Program-made: the position numbers and the translations under genes
Shown: positions 1 to 11,627 of the stretch, in pieces
Numbering within the stretch: position 1 is the stretch's first letter
How the letters are laid out: the number at the start of each line of letters is the position of its first letter
Source: Carnegiea gigantea
Taxonomy: Eukaryota > Streptophyta > Magnoliopsida > Caryophyllales > Cactaceae
Assembly (NCBI GenBank): GCA_029747015.1
Contig: JAKOGI010000359.1
Span: forward strand, 72,001 to 136,000
Length of the DNA stretch: 64,000 nucleotides
Direction: 5' to 3'
Notes under the pieces: generated by a model
The model's database searches: none
What the model saw: the letters and a program-made list of their open reading frames with translations, nothing else
What the model was told of the DNA's origin: nothing

Positions 1-694
1 TGGAAGATGTCCTAGTCAATAAAGGAGACATTTGGGTGTTAGAAGACTTCATTGTAGTCGATATGCCTGAAACTGATGATGCCCAAATTATCTTAGGTAG
101 GCCCATTTTGGCGACAGCTGGTTGCCATATTGATGTGAGAGAGGGCCGTATTTCTTTTGAGGTAGAGGGGAGGTCTGCTGTGTTTAGTCATAAGAAGGAG
201 GATGCGATTTCTCTTCATTCTTCTATATTGGATGCATTACCCTTTCCCCTGAGTATGATATGGAGGATATCTTGTATGATGAAGATCCTCTTGATTTTGA
301 ATAGATTTCATATGAGACCCCTGACCAAGGGTATGTTAGGGTGGAGTTTTCTGCTCTTATGACACCTACCAAGCTTGAGGTTGAGGCCCCTGTTTCTAAT
401 GATTCTTGGATAAGTGAGTATTGCAAGTTTGCACGAATTGTTCTCTCTATGCCCCCTTTGGAAGGTTTCGATGCCGATTTTAATGTAGGGGTTGAGCAAG
501 TAGATGTTAGCCCGTCTGATGGGCCAAGAGAGCAATTTATCTTGTACGCAGACAGTGCGTTATGGGACCAAGTTATGAAGACGAAGGACCTGCAGCCAGA
601 ACTTCTACGGTGGTACCTTCAACTGAAAAAGTTTGATTTTATGGTCCAGGACAAAGCCAATGTCCATACACCATTTGATTCGGACCAAGCCTAG
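1..694 (+). pseudogene. Athila-type pol remnant: protease end joined to RNase H end
   Basis: The left part reads as the C-terminal half of a plant Ty3/gypsy retropepsin: DFIVVDM, then IILGRPILATAG, then HIDVREG. The reading frame shifts by one base near 245 and meets a TAG near 302. It then continues through an acidic linker to a stretch resembling the end of RNase H (FILYADSAL, then LLRWYLQLKKFDF). Most of RT and essentially all of integrase are missing between and after these pieces, so this is an internally deleted polyprotein gene. The lineage call rests on the ILGRPFLAT-type protease end, the post-pol ORF that follows and the 3' LTR at 15852. The 5' part of the element lies outside the window. 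Confidence 0.75.
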
Positions 695-1377
695 AACATG
701 GGTCAAGCTCTTGACTTTAAAAGAGTGCTTCTTAGGAGGCAACCCAAGTTTTCTTTCTTTTTCCTCTTTATAGTTTTGATTTTTGAAATTTCATTTTAGT
801 TGTTATAAGAAAAACAACAAAAAGCAAAAAAGGGAAAGAGGAAAAAAATATACATATATCAATAAAATGTTGGCACCACGATCAGGAACACCAACAATAC
901 GATCGTGGATGCCAACCCTTAAAAAAATAGAAAAAACGATTAGCAGCAGACACCATGGACCGTCCGTGCTGAGCCCCACGGCCCGTGGTGGGATGCTACG
1001 GGCTGCGGCCTAGGTTTTTGATCGTGGTACCGTTTCCCCTCCCCCTCACTTCATCTTCTTCACTCGACACTTTCTCTCCCTTCCTCCGTTCTCTCTTTCT
1101 AAAACCTCCATAACCAACACCTTCAATCTCCCTCAAATCTTCTCCATTTTTCTTCATTTTCACACCAAATTCCTTCTTTTTGCTTAATCTCTCCATTTTA
1201 TCCACAAATTCTCATCTCTTTTCTTCTTCTTCTTCAAAATTCATCTCACCCTCATTCATCCACCATACACATCCTTTTCTCTTCTCATTCTTCACATTTT
1301 CACTTATTTTCTTCAATTTTCTAGGTTTTAGTTCTTACTTTTGGTTTTAGTTTTGTTTTTGGTTAAGTTTTGTAACC
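695..1377 (+). other. Athila pol-to-ORF intergenic leader with inverted repeats and a CT-rich tract
   Basis: No coding sequence is visible. An imperfect hairpin pairs GGCACCACGATC near 872 with GATCGTGGATGCC near 901, and GATCGTGG occurs again near 1020. A G/C-rich block at 945-1012 carries GACCGTCCGTG and CCACGGCCCGTGGTG, the same inverted-repeat motif found upstream of the TATA box in the Athila LTRs of this window. From 1028 to 1330 the plus strand is strongly pyrimidine-rich and ends TTTTCTTCAATTTTCTAG at 1324, which looks like a polypyrimidine tract plus 3' splice acceptor ahead of the ORF that starts at 1378. Athila-type elements are thought to express the post-pol ORF from a spliced RNA, so this is a plausible leader; that role is inferred. 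Confidence 0.5.
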
Positions 1378-2586
1378 ATGGTACCAAACAAAAGGCAGAG
1401 GAGCACCAAGGAAGTTGGTTTATCAAGTCAAGCACCACCCCGACCTCAAAGAACGATCAAAACATCAATTAATACGCGTGCTCGAGGTAACATTCTTCAC
1501 CCTCTTGGTTTGACTCATCCTGATCACATTGCTAGGTATAACTGTTGTGAAGATTTGTTAGCCTGATTGGGAATGTTGGATGATATTTGTTAGTTGTTTA
1601 CTAGAGGTGGTATGAGCCACTTTTTAGAACTTAAAGAGTATATATATAGGGACCTGACTTTAGAATTTTAAGTACACTCTATGTCGAGGTCACTAGAGGA
1701 CCTCAATGTCAAGCTGGGTATATATCATTTTATTTGCAGGGACTGTTGTATGAATTGAACTTAGGTACCTTCAATAGTATTTTTGGTTTTTCACCTAGTA
1801 TGGATATATCACACTGTTAAGTCCCCTGCGAATTCAACTCGAATGCATTTTGGGGTGAACTTTCGGGGAGTGTTAGGTACAATACGAGTTCATCTAAATG
1901 TACGTATATTACGAACCCTTTGCACTAGAGTAGCTCAGCGTATCCTTACTTATTCTTTGTTTGCTTAGGATGATAGTCTGAATGTTCCGAGACTTTCTAA
2001 GTTGTACTTTCTGTCCTGTATGTTAGATGGTGTCCAACTTGATCCTGGTTCATTATTAGCTAGGCAATTGCATAGTGCTGCTGTTAGCACTAACGATAGG
2101 ATAGTCATAGGTGGAATAATAACTACTATTGCTGGATTCTTGGGTGTTGAGCCTAGTCCTGTGGACAGAGTTTCTGGGTCCGAGTGACTTGATCAAACTG
2201 CTTTTGGGATTATGAACTTTTGCAAAGTTGAGACTGGCTGTTTGTGTTGGATTTACCCTGGGGACCGGCTTTTGCCGCTTCCCAATGTCGATCGTACTAC
2301 TTTACTTTATCGAGCTAACCTTTATTGGGTGCCTCGTGATGACAAGGTTGTTCGACCCGTACCCCACCAACCTGCCCCTTGCTCTGGTCTAGCAGGACCT
2401 AGTTCTTTCTCTCAACCGCCCCCACCCGACTATTCGGATATTCAAGACACCGTCAGGTTCATTCAAGAGGAGCAAGTTTCCCTCCAAGCCTTTGTAGCTT
2501 CAGAGAGTGCCGCTCTTCGAGACTTTGTCCATGAGCGCCACAATGAGTTTCATGGATTGCTTGCTTCTCAGACCCAATATTTCTAA
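1378..2586 (+). pseudogene. Athila-type post-pol ORF (env-position ORF), broken by stops
   Basis: One reading frame runs the whole length from ATG 1378 (MVPNKRQRSTKE) to the TAA at 2584. It is interrupted by in-frame stops near 1564, 1591, 1669, 1756-1764, 1966 and 2185, with no clear frameshift. Recognisable blocks are RQLHSAAVSTNDRIVIGG, FLGVEPSPVDRVSGSE and MNFCKVETGCLCWIYPGDR, typical of the protein encoded downstream of pol in plant Athila-like elements (the 'Arabidopsis retrotransposon ORF-1' type family). The C-terminal part is proline-rich, then helix-like. The position after pol matches the env-like slot of Athila, but I see no convincing signal peptide or membrane anchor in what remains, so envelope function is not supported. 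The gene is dead. Confidence 0.75.
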
Positions 2587-3277
2587 GACTATAGGGCATG
2601 TCTAGAGACCTGACGAGATTGGCATATCTCATATGGACAAGCACCCCATCCCCATCCTCCTCCACCTCTTCCTCTCTGATTATGATTTCTACTACTCCCT
2701 TCCCCTTTTTATTATGATGTGCCCACAATGAGGGCAATGTGTGATTAAAGTATGGGGGAGTTAGTTATTATATTTGGCGTCTGATGCCTGTTTTTTTTTT
2801 TTGTTTTTGTTTGGTGTGTGTGTGTGTGCGTGTGTTTTTTTTCTTTTTTTTTTGGGGCTTTGTATACATTTTTAGTGGTAGTTTTTGTAGTTTTTGTTTT
2901 AGTTTTATTTTAAGTAGTGCATTTAGTTTTCTTCTACATTGCATTTTAGTTTCTTTCTTTTGTAAGTTTCTTTTGCATTTTAGTTTGCATTGTTTGTAGG
3001 AGCATGCATGCAAAAAAAAACATTAAAAAAAACACAAAAAAATAAAAAAACAATAAAAAATCCCCCGATGATGATTTTTATAGATTTGGTACTTTTCTTT
3101 GGTTAGTTTGATCATTTGATTCACCCAAATTGTGCATAAAAGTTTGTGAATGAATTTTCGAGTTGAATTCCATGTTTTAACCATATGTTGAATGCGAATT
3201 GATTTTTCCCATGAGTCTTTACATGAAATTCTGGTATGTGTGCTAGTTTGCCAGTTTTGATTGTGGTAGATGTCCCG
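2587..3277 (+). other. Athila 3' non-coding region, left part
   Basis: No gene. A purine tract at 2746-2761 (AAAGTATGGGGGAGTT) follows the post-pol ORF and copies the real polypurine tract at 15841, but no LTR start follows it. Next come T-rich and GT-repeat low-complexity sequence (2785-2900) and A-rich sequence (3010-3062). The segment ends at 3277, where another retrotransposon inserted. The same non-coding region resumes at 14612. Confidence 0.6.
3273..3277. repeat. Left target-site duplication of the 3278-14611 element (TCCCG)
   Basis: TCCCG directly precedes the LTR start TGTAATAACC. The right-hand copy at 14612-14616 is TCCCT, so four of five bases match. Sequence on both sides belongs to one Athila 3' region, which supports a true insertion. 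Confidence 0.65.
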
Positions 3278-6200
3278 TGTAATAACCCAACTTTAACCCA
3301 TATTTATTTATTTAAATCATATTTATTTATTTAATTAATCATGTTCATTCATTTAATTTATCATGTTTATGGATTTAATCACTCATGGTTATTTGTTTAA
3401 CCAAATCATGTTTATTAATTCAATTACACTCAATTTATATATTTACCGAATTACCTTATGTTATTTGAATTTTTCACTTTTATTTATCGTATTTAATCAT
3501 CCTGGTTGGGGGATATTGCATTTGGGTCTCATTTTGCAATTCAACTTTCATTGATTGTTAATTCAAGTTTTGTTGATTAATTAAATATCGGGTGAATCGA
3601 TAGTAGGCCTAGATCATTATGGTTTAAGAAATTATTATTTTTATCATTATCATCATCATTATTATTGTTATTATTGTTGTTGGTATTATTATTAGTATTA
3701 TTATTATTTTTATAACCTTGCAAAAATTTAATTTTAAGTTACGCAAAAAAACGTTATCGTTACGAAGCGCTTTATTCCCGAACCTAAGTTATTTCGGCCC
3801 AATTTGTAGCCCAACAAGTTTACATGTTAACCTAGCTAATTACCATGATTAAGCTTAACCATGGTCGGCTAACTTTTCTAGATAAAATTTCAGTCAAGTG
3901 TTTGATAAGTCAAAAATTCACAACCAAAACTCCAAACCCATTTTCTCGCTCCTCTTTCTCTCCTCCCTCTCCCTCTACAAGGTCAGCACCGTTCCAGCAC
4001 TGTTCTGGCTAGTTTTTGATCACCTCCGACCCCCCCAACATCCTAGTACCATTAGCCACCATCCCCACTCCTCAAAACAACCAAGCATCACTGCCATCTC
4101 TACTTTTTCCATGCTCAAAGTAAGTAATCTTGAACTTGATCTTGTTGGTTTTGATTTTTATTTTAGTTTTGATTCTTGTTTGATATTTGTGATCATTGAT
4201 CATGATGTTTTGATAAGAAATAAGAGTTATTTTGGTGTTGATCATGGTGGAGTTGAGCTTGAATCATGCTAGGGTTTAGGGATGATCATGTTATGCAAGC
4301 TTACATTAAAACCATATATATGAATTGATTTGTATTTAATCTTGTAATCTTTAGTTTTATCGATAATTATGATGATGTTTTTGGTGAGTTGGAATGATTT
4401 CAAGTGAGGATTTGTGTGACAAGAGAGGGAAAAGCTAAAACAGTGAGGGCTGAAAATTTCAGAAAAACAGGGCAGAATTCGGGATTAAACTGGTAATGAT
4501 CGACCCACGGGAAACTTATGATTCTTGGTGGGTAGATAGTTTAGTATGTTAGCTTTCAAATGGCTTCTAAATCGCATTAATCTGAGGTCTGTGGAAAACG
4601 TTATGGTCGTTTTACCAAAACTGTGTAGAATGGGATCAAAACTAACACACTTTTGTTCTAACCCCGTTTTGGAAACCCTATTGTAGGAATCATGTTTTGT
4701 GTTGCAAATGAAAGTTTTTCGAGACTTCTTAATCTTTTTATATTGGGGTTTTAGGTCTCCATTTAAGCTCAAGAGTGAAAGTTATGAATTTTTGAACTGA
4801 ATGACCAGCTTTGGTAGAAATTGGGCTGTTATTGCAATATCTGTACAGCGCATACTTGAAGGAAAATTCTAAAAATTTTACCATTGTCCATATTATTTTC
4901 GAATTTCCTATAAGATTTTATGAATTTTGGTTAAGTATTTTGAGTTTGGTGATTTTTGGAAGCATTTTGAGTAATTATATGAAGAGCAATAATAAAGATT
5001 GAGTGAGATTGATCATGCACTCATTTTGTATATTTTGGGCCAAATAAAGTCATTTAAGGGGGAAATGAATATTTATGGACTTTCACGGAGCTTTTAGCTT
5101 GATTAATGAGAAAGAAGTAGATAAGTATACAAATTGGGAGATCGTTTATGAGGTTTGAATCATTTATGGATTTTACAAAGAAAATAGCAAGTTTAGCGAG
5201 CTTAATAGCTTCTATTGAGTTCAATGATTCATTTCGGGTGGAATTCTATGTCTAATAGATTTATGAATGAAATATGGGAAGTGGGGAGAGTTGTGACTCA
5301 GAAACCATATTTATCAGGCCAAGTTATTGCAGTATATGTTATTTTGAACCAATATATATCTCTCTTGGCCTCAAACCTCTATTACTTACTCAATTCAGAA
5401 TGTATCAAATGTATTTATCAAGCCAATCTAGTGTACTCATTGTTATCTTGAACCAAGCTATACATCAGCGAGCCTTAAACCCGTATAAGCAACCTATTTA
5501 AGAAAAGGTCACAACCACTTTCTCAATTGTCACCATCAAGGCCTTTTCCTTTGTAATCTCAATTATCTCATTGTGGACTATTTTACTTTCATTTACTTTG
5601 TATCAAATTTAATTACTTTCATCAATTCAGTTTTGAAGTTATATTGAAATATCTAAGTTATGTGTACCATTTAATTACTCAATTTTTGTTACACATACTT
5701 TTACTTACTCAATTATGTCAGTAAAGATCATTTACTGACTACACATACTTACAAAGACATTTGTGAAATAGAATCGAGGCCTAGTTTTCATCCCCTATTA
5801 TGCACAAGTGTTATCAAGTCAGAACATATTTTTTCAGTCAAATGACATTTATGAAACAGCTGACTTTTATCAAGTCAGATGACATTTTCAAAGGCTCAAG
5901 GTGCATCCATTGCCTGTATATTCAGAAAGCAGAACATGTTTATCAAGTAACAACTCTTAATGAGTTTATCAATGAATAAGTTTGTACAGTGATTTGCCGT
6001 TTAACTTGTGACCCCGTTAGTTATCATCTATAAGGCATCAACCCATCATTTACCCACCCGGATTTAGGCCAACTCTTGATCGGATTGGCAAGTGTACACC
6101 TATGTATAGATCATATCATTGCAAGGGGTTCACATCCAAATAATAATGAGCAATTCAGTTTCATATTACTTTCATTTTCATTGTTATTGCAAACTAAATG

Positions 6201-6692
6201 AGTTGTAAAAGCGGGTACCCATCAACAATGTTTCTATACTCATTTTACAATAAAAGAATACATATACTGAGTTTTTGCTAATACCTTCGAATTGTTTTCA
6301 TATTTTCCATTTTAGGTGATGAAGTATCACATGTTTTTCCTTTTAGCAAGCCGTTTTAGAACTCATCAGATGCTCACAATGGATTCAGCATGGCATGAAT
6401 GTTGCGAATCGACCTCAGGGTCAAGTAGGGTCTATATTCAATATACTTGTGTAGTGTGGAGTGCAAGTTAGCACATGGTATGATTAAGTCAATGGTATTG
6501 AAGTTGAACTATTATGGACTTTGGTCTTAAAGTGTTTTAGTTAATAGATTTTGTGATTGTGAATATGAGTTGCAAGACTAAATAGTTTTAGTGAGCCTTG
6601 TCCTTATCCAGGCGACGGTAGCGCCTTCTATTATTAAGTCTCCCACTGCAGTTTTCCGTAAATCATGTCATTGGCATTTTTGGGGCGTTACA
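3278..6692 (+). repeat. 5' LTR (3415 bp) of the Tekay-like element
   Basis: It begins TGTAATAACC and ends GGGGCGTTACA. It aligns along its length with 11176-14611 with many point differences. An imperfect ATT/TTA microsatellite lies near 3630-3715 and is much shorter than in the 3' LTR. Predicted short ORFs inside it have no protein features and are treated as chance. Confidence 0.88.
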
Positions 6693-6696
6693 GATT

Positions 6697-6708
6697 TGGT
6701 ATCAGGGC
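6697..6708 (+). promoter_or_regulatory. Primer-binding site, initiator-Met tRNA type (decayed)
   Basis: TGGTATCAGGGC starts 5 bases after the 5' LTR. It differs by one base from TGGTATCAGAGC, the usual plant tRNA-iMet primer site. Confidence 0.8.
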
Positions 6709-8810
6709 TATAGTTTTAAGGGCCTCTGTGAGCTATCTACTGTTTATGAGTTAGCCATCAAGGTGTGCATGAGTTATGTTGGACCAGTTAAATGAGCTAT
6801 TGACTATAAGTTCATATGTATGGGTATGTATAGAGGAACCATTTGCATTTAGTGACTTAATTATTTGGTAATATCTGAGATTCAAGCATTAGCAAAGTGG
6901 AGTGTGGAACCATTTGGGTCACCTGTTAGTGAGGCATGCTCTCATTTATCTGGAAGTTGTATTGTATATTTCATTTCTCTTATTTGTTTAGATTTTTGCA
7001 ATCGTGCACTTCGGGTGTGTGACCCGTTGAGTTATAAACTCCGACGTGTGGCCGTTGAGTTATTGAAGTGTTTCTCTCCTTTTTAGGTATCTATTGTAAG
7101 GCTTTAAGCCTGAGTTTTAGTCAGTTTTTAGGCAGAGCTCTGTCCGTTTTGCACCAGGATTTGATAGTCTTATTGAGGTGTGTTAATATGCCTGATTTTA
7201 GGTACAGGGATGGTTGAAGCCCGATGTAGGGATGCCATTTATGACTTCTTAAGGGATTAATACAGTGTTAAGTTAGATGTAAATCTCTAGATGAGGAAAT
7301 GTCTTGTGGGGAAAATTTTTTGGGGTGAACCAGTGTGAGATGAACACTACAATGAGTGCTTATGTATGGTGATAATAATTAGTAGCTTATGGTGTGCTAC
7401 TTGACATTATATGTATGGTATAAGTAAGATTAAGCTGCTATGTATAGGAATTATCTGGTCTTGACACTGAGACCTTACCTCATCAATGCTCCTATTACTT
7501 TCTGTCATTGACTTATTTCTGCCCTAGTTACCTTGAATTGTTCAGAGGCATCATTTCTTTATTACTAACACTCTCTTGATTTCTAATGGAGTGTTTATGA
7601 AAAAAAATCTCATATGTGGTCTGTGGAGAGTCCTTTAAACATATCTGAGAAACCTTTCTTATAGGCGATTCAAACCTTGACAATCATAATCATTTAATTC
7701 TCTGTTTCCATAATGGAGCCTATAATAACTCCCGATATGCTATACTGTGTGATTTGCAGTTCTACCTAAGCATATTTGATCCATTCTACTTACAGTTTAG
7801 TCATCACTATGTTTATATTTTTACTGTCACCTACTTTAACTCCTTATTTCTATTTGGGCACTATTTATTTATTGCTTGCACAGCCTTTGGTTGCTTCAGA
7901 CCCAGTCATTGAGCGCCCTTTCAGCAATTAAATGAATCTATATTGTTCGTGTTTCTATAGCACCATAACGTCATGTTGGCATAGTACTCTATGGCTATGA
8001 CAACATGTCGTTACTCAAGTTATTTTGGTAATCTTTTCTTTACTAGTACAGCCTATCTTATTAATGATAAACAACGATTTGTACTATTTTTATCTGCCAG
8101 CCGTTTTGAAGTTTATATGCCTACCTAAGACTTCCATTTACTACAAAATATGTTATTAATGGATGTCATCATGTTCCGTCATAAGACTGACTCTTTCATC
8201 TTGACGTATTGTCCTTTCAAACACCAGATGAATAAAATTTCCCTTCTGGTACTGTTGACCCTTATCTTCGTCATTTTTTTCCAGATACGGATACCGTATG
8301 AATTTTCAAAAGCCGCTTTGGTAATCTGTTAGATTTCTTCACCTTTAGTACTTAATACTCCCTCTCAATTTCATAACATCGTTCATTTACTTTACTATCA
8401 TGACCATCATGAATAAACTGCATGTCTTGTATATGCAGGACATTTGTATGCCTTATCTTTTTCATTACGAGTCTTCGTCCTTTCATTCATTCAACTTACA
8501 TGCCTGTCCTTTATAACCAATAAAGAAATATCTTTGCAAGAGTTCATAGTGTGGTTGCACCTCTTTACACTTTAGATCGTCCCCATGTCTTTTAAATTTA
8601 CTGAGCCCATTAAGTAGTTGAATGTGCTATCTTTTATAAATATGCCTCTATTAGTATTGCTGGAAACATTTTCATTGGGCATTAAATCTAGTTTGATTGG
8701 CAGACCTTGTTGTCATTATGAGGATGAACTGATTGTGTACTTATAGAAGATGACTTGTAAAGATCTTAAGGCTAGCTTGAGAAGTGTGGAAAGACTAGAC
8801 ATGTGTTTCT
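6709..8810 (+). other. Internal region of the Tekay-like element without recognisable coding
   Basis: No gag could be recognised in any frame. At about 7007-7165 there is a block strongly similar to the 3'-terminal part of the LARD LTR (24430-24590): it shares CCGTTGAGTT, CGTGTGGCCGTTGAG, TGTAAGGCTT and AACTCTGTCCGTTT-like strings in the same order. It is probably a captured or nested LTR fragment. The rest is AT-rich decayed sequence. Confidence 0.5.
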
Positions 8811-9370
8811 ATGGACCGAGAGAAGAAAAACCCTATTTCTGCCCTAATTACACTGTGTAAGCAAGTGAGTTATCGTGTCAGTAATGCATGGAATATTAGT
8901 GATATGCCAACCACACTCGGTATATACATATCCATAATTACAACTTGTGAATTTACAGATGTTTCATCTGAGGACTTTCAGGGCTGTTTTTCCCTAAGAA
9001 ACATTGATTTTTAGATCAACCTAGTTCTAAGTGCTCAATCCATTTTTAGAGCCCCTATCATATGATCTCCCGGCAGAGTTTAAGGAACTAAAAATTTAGT
9101 CAGATGAGTTGTTACAGAAGGGAGTTATTGACCAAGTGTGTCACTCGGAGAAACCCTAGTTTTATATATGTGAAGAAGGAAAGCAGAACCTTATGGTTGT
9201 GTATTGCGTACAGAGAGTTGAACAAGATCGCTATCGAAAACAAGTGCCCTATACCTTGAATAAATGATTTATGGGATTAACTGTCAACAACAGAAGTCTT
9301 TTTCAGGAATGATTTGAGGTCCGGATATCACACCTAAACCATGCAACTACAGTTTATCTTTTGTAAGAAT
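8811..9370 (+). pseudogene. Decayed protease-RT linker and RT N-terminal remnant
   Basis: An open stretch at 8811-9014 ends EFTDVSSEDFQGCFSLRN, which matches the conserved EFPDVFPEDLPGLPP-type linker between protease and RT in plant chromoviruses. Downstream, in shifting frames, come EFKELKI, DELLQKGVI, RELNKI-like and the start of the FS-x-DLRSGYH region near 9303-9330. Stops and frameshifts break it everywhere and the catalytic YxDD segment is not visible. It is non-functional. Confidence 0.7.
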
Positions 9371-10449
9371 GCCCTTTTATAATAGTTCTTGAAATTGTTT
9401 GTTTGTCTCATCTTCAAAACATGATACTGTCCAATGTTGTTTAATCTCCCTTGCTTTTTAACTTGATATTTCCTATTAGCGTGATCTTCCATGTCTTTGC
9501 AAACCCACTGTTAAATGTGCAATACATTTTTTGTTCAACCTTATATGGTTGTCAACATTCCAGTGCTCTCGACCTTCACCATCTTTATTTCATGATCATG
9601 AGTTGTAGTTCATTCCATTGAGAGCTGATTCAACATCTACCTTACATCTTATTTATTCATAATGATAAGCTCGTATAACTTATTCTGAATTCATAATGTA
9701 ATTCAATTCTCATTGGTGTGGGTGATTGCGATTGTCATAATCCCCTTACTCTCTTTATTCTAAACTTTAACTCTCACATATATATCTTACATTCTGATAA
9801 ATAAACTTCTACATTCTCTACTTAATTTTATTGTTGTACTCGAATTGACTTCAGATGAGTAAAGGCATGTTCTTATTGTAGCTTGCTCAATCTATTTATC
9901 TATCCATTGGCACTTTGTCCATTACACTTTGCTTGTCCAATCTATTTGTCTATCTATTGCACTTTACTTATCCAATCTATCTATCTATTTATTGCACATT
10001 GTTTGTCCCATCTATCTATTGTACTTATCTTGTTCCTTGTGGCTATAAAGTCACCTAGTTGAAGCTCAGTTGCTTGTCATCTCATTTCCAATTCATCAGT
10101 TAAACCCGAGTATAATCATGTCATCTTTCTCCTTGGTTGATTAATTATTGGACCCTTTATGATCCGTATTTATAAACCACAATTCTTGTGGTATTATATT
10201 TCAGAATTCGTGATACACTTATGGTTATCTTTATTCTAACCATCCCATAATAATCTCTCCTTTATTTGCCTTTTCTAGTCTCATTGTTCATTTCTTTTGT
10301 ATGCAATGATTCGCTTGGCTAAGAATCTCATCACTCTCATCCCTAACCGTGGTCATTTCATTACCCATTATCTACCGACAGCAGATCCTTGAGTAGTCTG
10401 ATGACGGGAGATCGTGTGAGGCATTAGGAATATCAGATGAGGATATTTT
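9371..10449 (+). other. Decayed pol interior, nothing recognisable
   Basis: The RT palm, RNase H and integrase core would be expected here, but no motif survives in any plus frame. The sequence includes short TCTATTTATC/CATTGCACTTT-type repeats near 9890-10010. There is no sign of another gene. Confidence 0.4.
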
Positions 10450-11140
10450 GATAAGGGCATAATCTAGCACTGTCTAATTATATTGGAGTGAGTCAGAAGA
10501 AACATTGAGTATAAGGTCAGAGCTAACCCAAGCAAGCATTTAAAGGGAAAATTCAAGTACATGTTGAGGTGATACAAGGTCGCCAAAAGAGTTGTGCTGG
10601 CAAAACAAAGAAATAACCAAAGTCTCAGATGGGTTATGAAGTATTTCAAAAGGCTTTTCTAGTCAAGGTAGTAAGAGATGGACTATCTAAGGATAATTAG
10701 GGACTAGTTACATGGGTCCTTATGATTCATTGAAAGGTTAAATCCTGTAGCTTGTTGACTGCACCTATCAGTCGAACTTGAACACATATATAACGTGTTT
10801 TATAGCTCGTAATAGTATCAGAGTACTTATCAGGGTATACAACAGTTTCCATTAGTAGACAAGGTGATGAGCCAATAGTGAGAACCTCCTTACTTATAAC
10901 AAGGTTCATTTCTTTCGAAGAGAATATCAATTTTGAATCAAAGTAATTGAGTTCATTGAGGCTATTTTGTGAGAAGTATCTGGATCGACTACTGAAACAT
11001 GGGATTAAACAGTTATACAATACGTACATACCCTTAGTCGGAGTACATTGGGCAAATTATACCTCTTCAGAGGGAAGCAATGGGAACCAATGGCCCATGT
11101 ATTTTTAAAGCAGCATTGCAAACATTTGGCAGGCATTATA
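10450..11140 (+). pseudogene. Decayed integrase C-terminus and chromodomain-like tail
   Basis: Near 10565-10650, in shifting frames, the sequence resembles the RRQKSYADKRRRDL-x-F-x-VGD-x-VFLKV segment found at the end of chromovirus integrase. Near 11030-11105 it reads LVGVHWANYTSSEGSN, resembling the chromodomain core (KVLW-x-NH-x2-EEATWE) of Tekay/Del elements. The polypurine tract follows directly. Multiple stops make it non-coding now. Confidence 0.6.
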
Positions 11141-11162
11141 AGTTTCGAGGACGAAACTCTTT

Positions 11163-11175
11163 AAGAGGGGAAGGT
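11163..11175 (+). promoter_or_regulatory. Polypurine tract of the Tekay-like element
   Basis: AAGAGGGGAAGGT lies immediately before the 3' LTR and follows the TTTCGAGGACGAAACTC context shared with the LARD tract at 27990. Confidence 0.85.
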
Positions 11176-11519
11176 TGTAATAACCCGACCTTAACCTATA
11201 TTTATTTATTTAAATCATATTTATTAATCATGTTCATGCATTTAATTTATCATGTTTATGGATTTAATAACGCATGGTTATTTGTTTAACCAAATCATGT
11301 TTATTAATTCAATTACACTCAATTTATATATTTACCGAGTTACCTTATGTCATTTGAATTTTCCGCTTTCATTTATCGTATTTAATCACTTCGGTTGGGG
11401 AATATTTCATTTGGGTGTCATTTTGCAATTCAGGTTTCATTGATTGTTAATTCAAGTTTTGTTGATTAATTAAATATCGGGTGAATCGATAGTACACCTC
11501 GATAATTATGGTTTAAGAA

Positions 11520-11561
<42 letters not shown>

Positions 11562-11574
11562 GTTATTATTGTTA

Positions 11575-11627
<53 letters not shown>

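Noticed and set aside
2746..2761. Polypurine tract marking an LTR start after the Athila post-pol ORF
   Set aside because: No TG-starting LTR sequence follows. The real tract with LTR is at 15841-15852; this is an internal copy of the motif.
2768..3013. Phe/Cys-rich and Lys-rich open frames
   Set aside because: They arise from T-rich and GT-repeat low-complexity DNA in the Athila 3' non-coding region.
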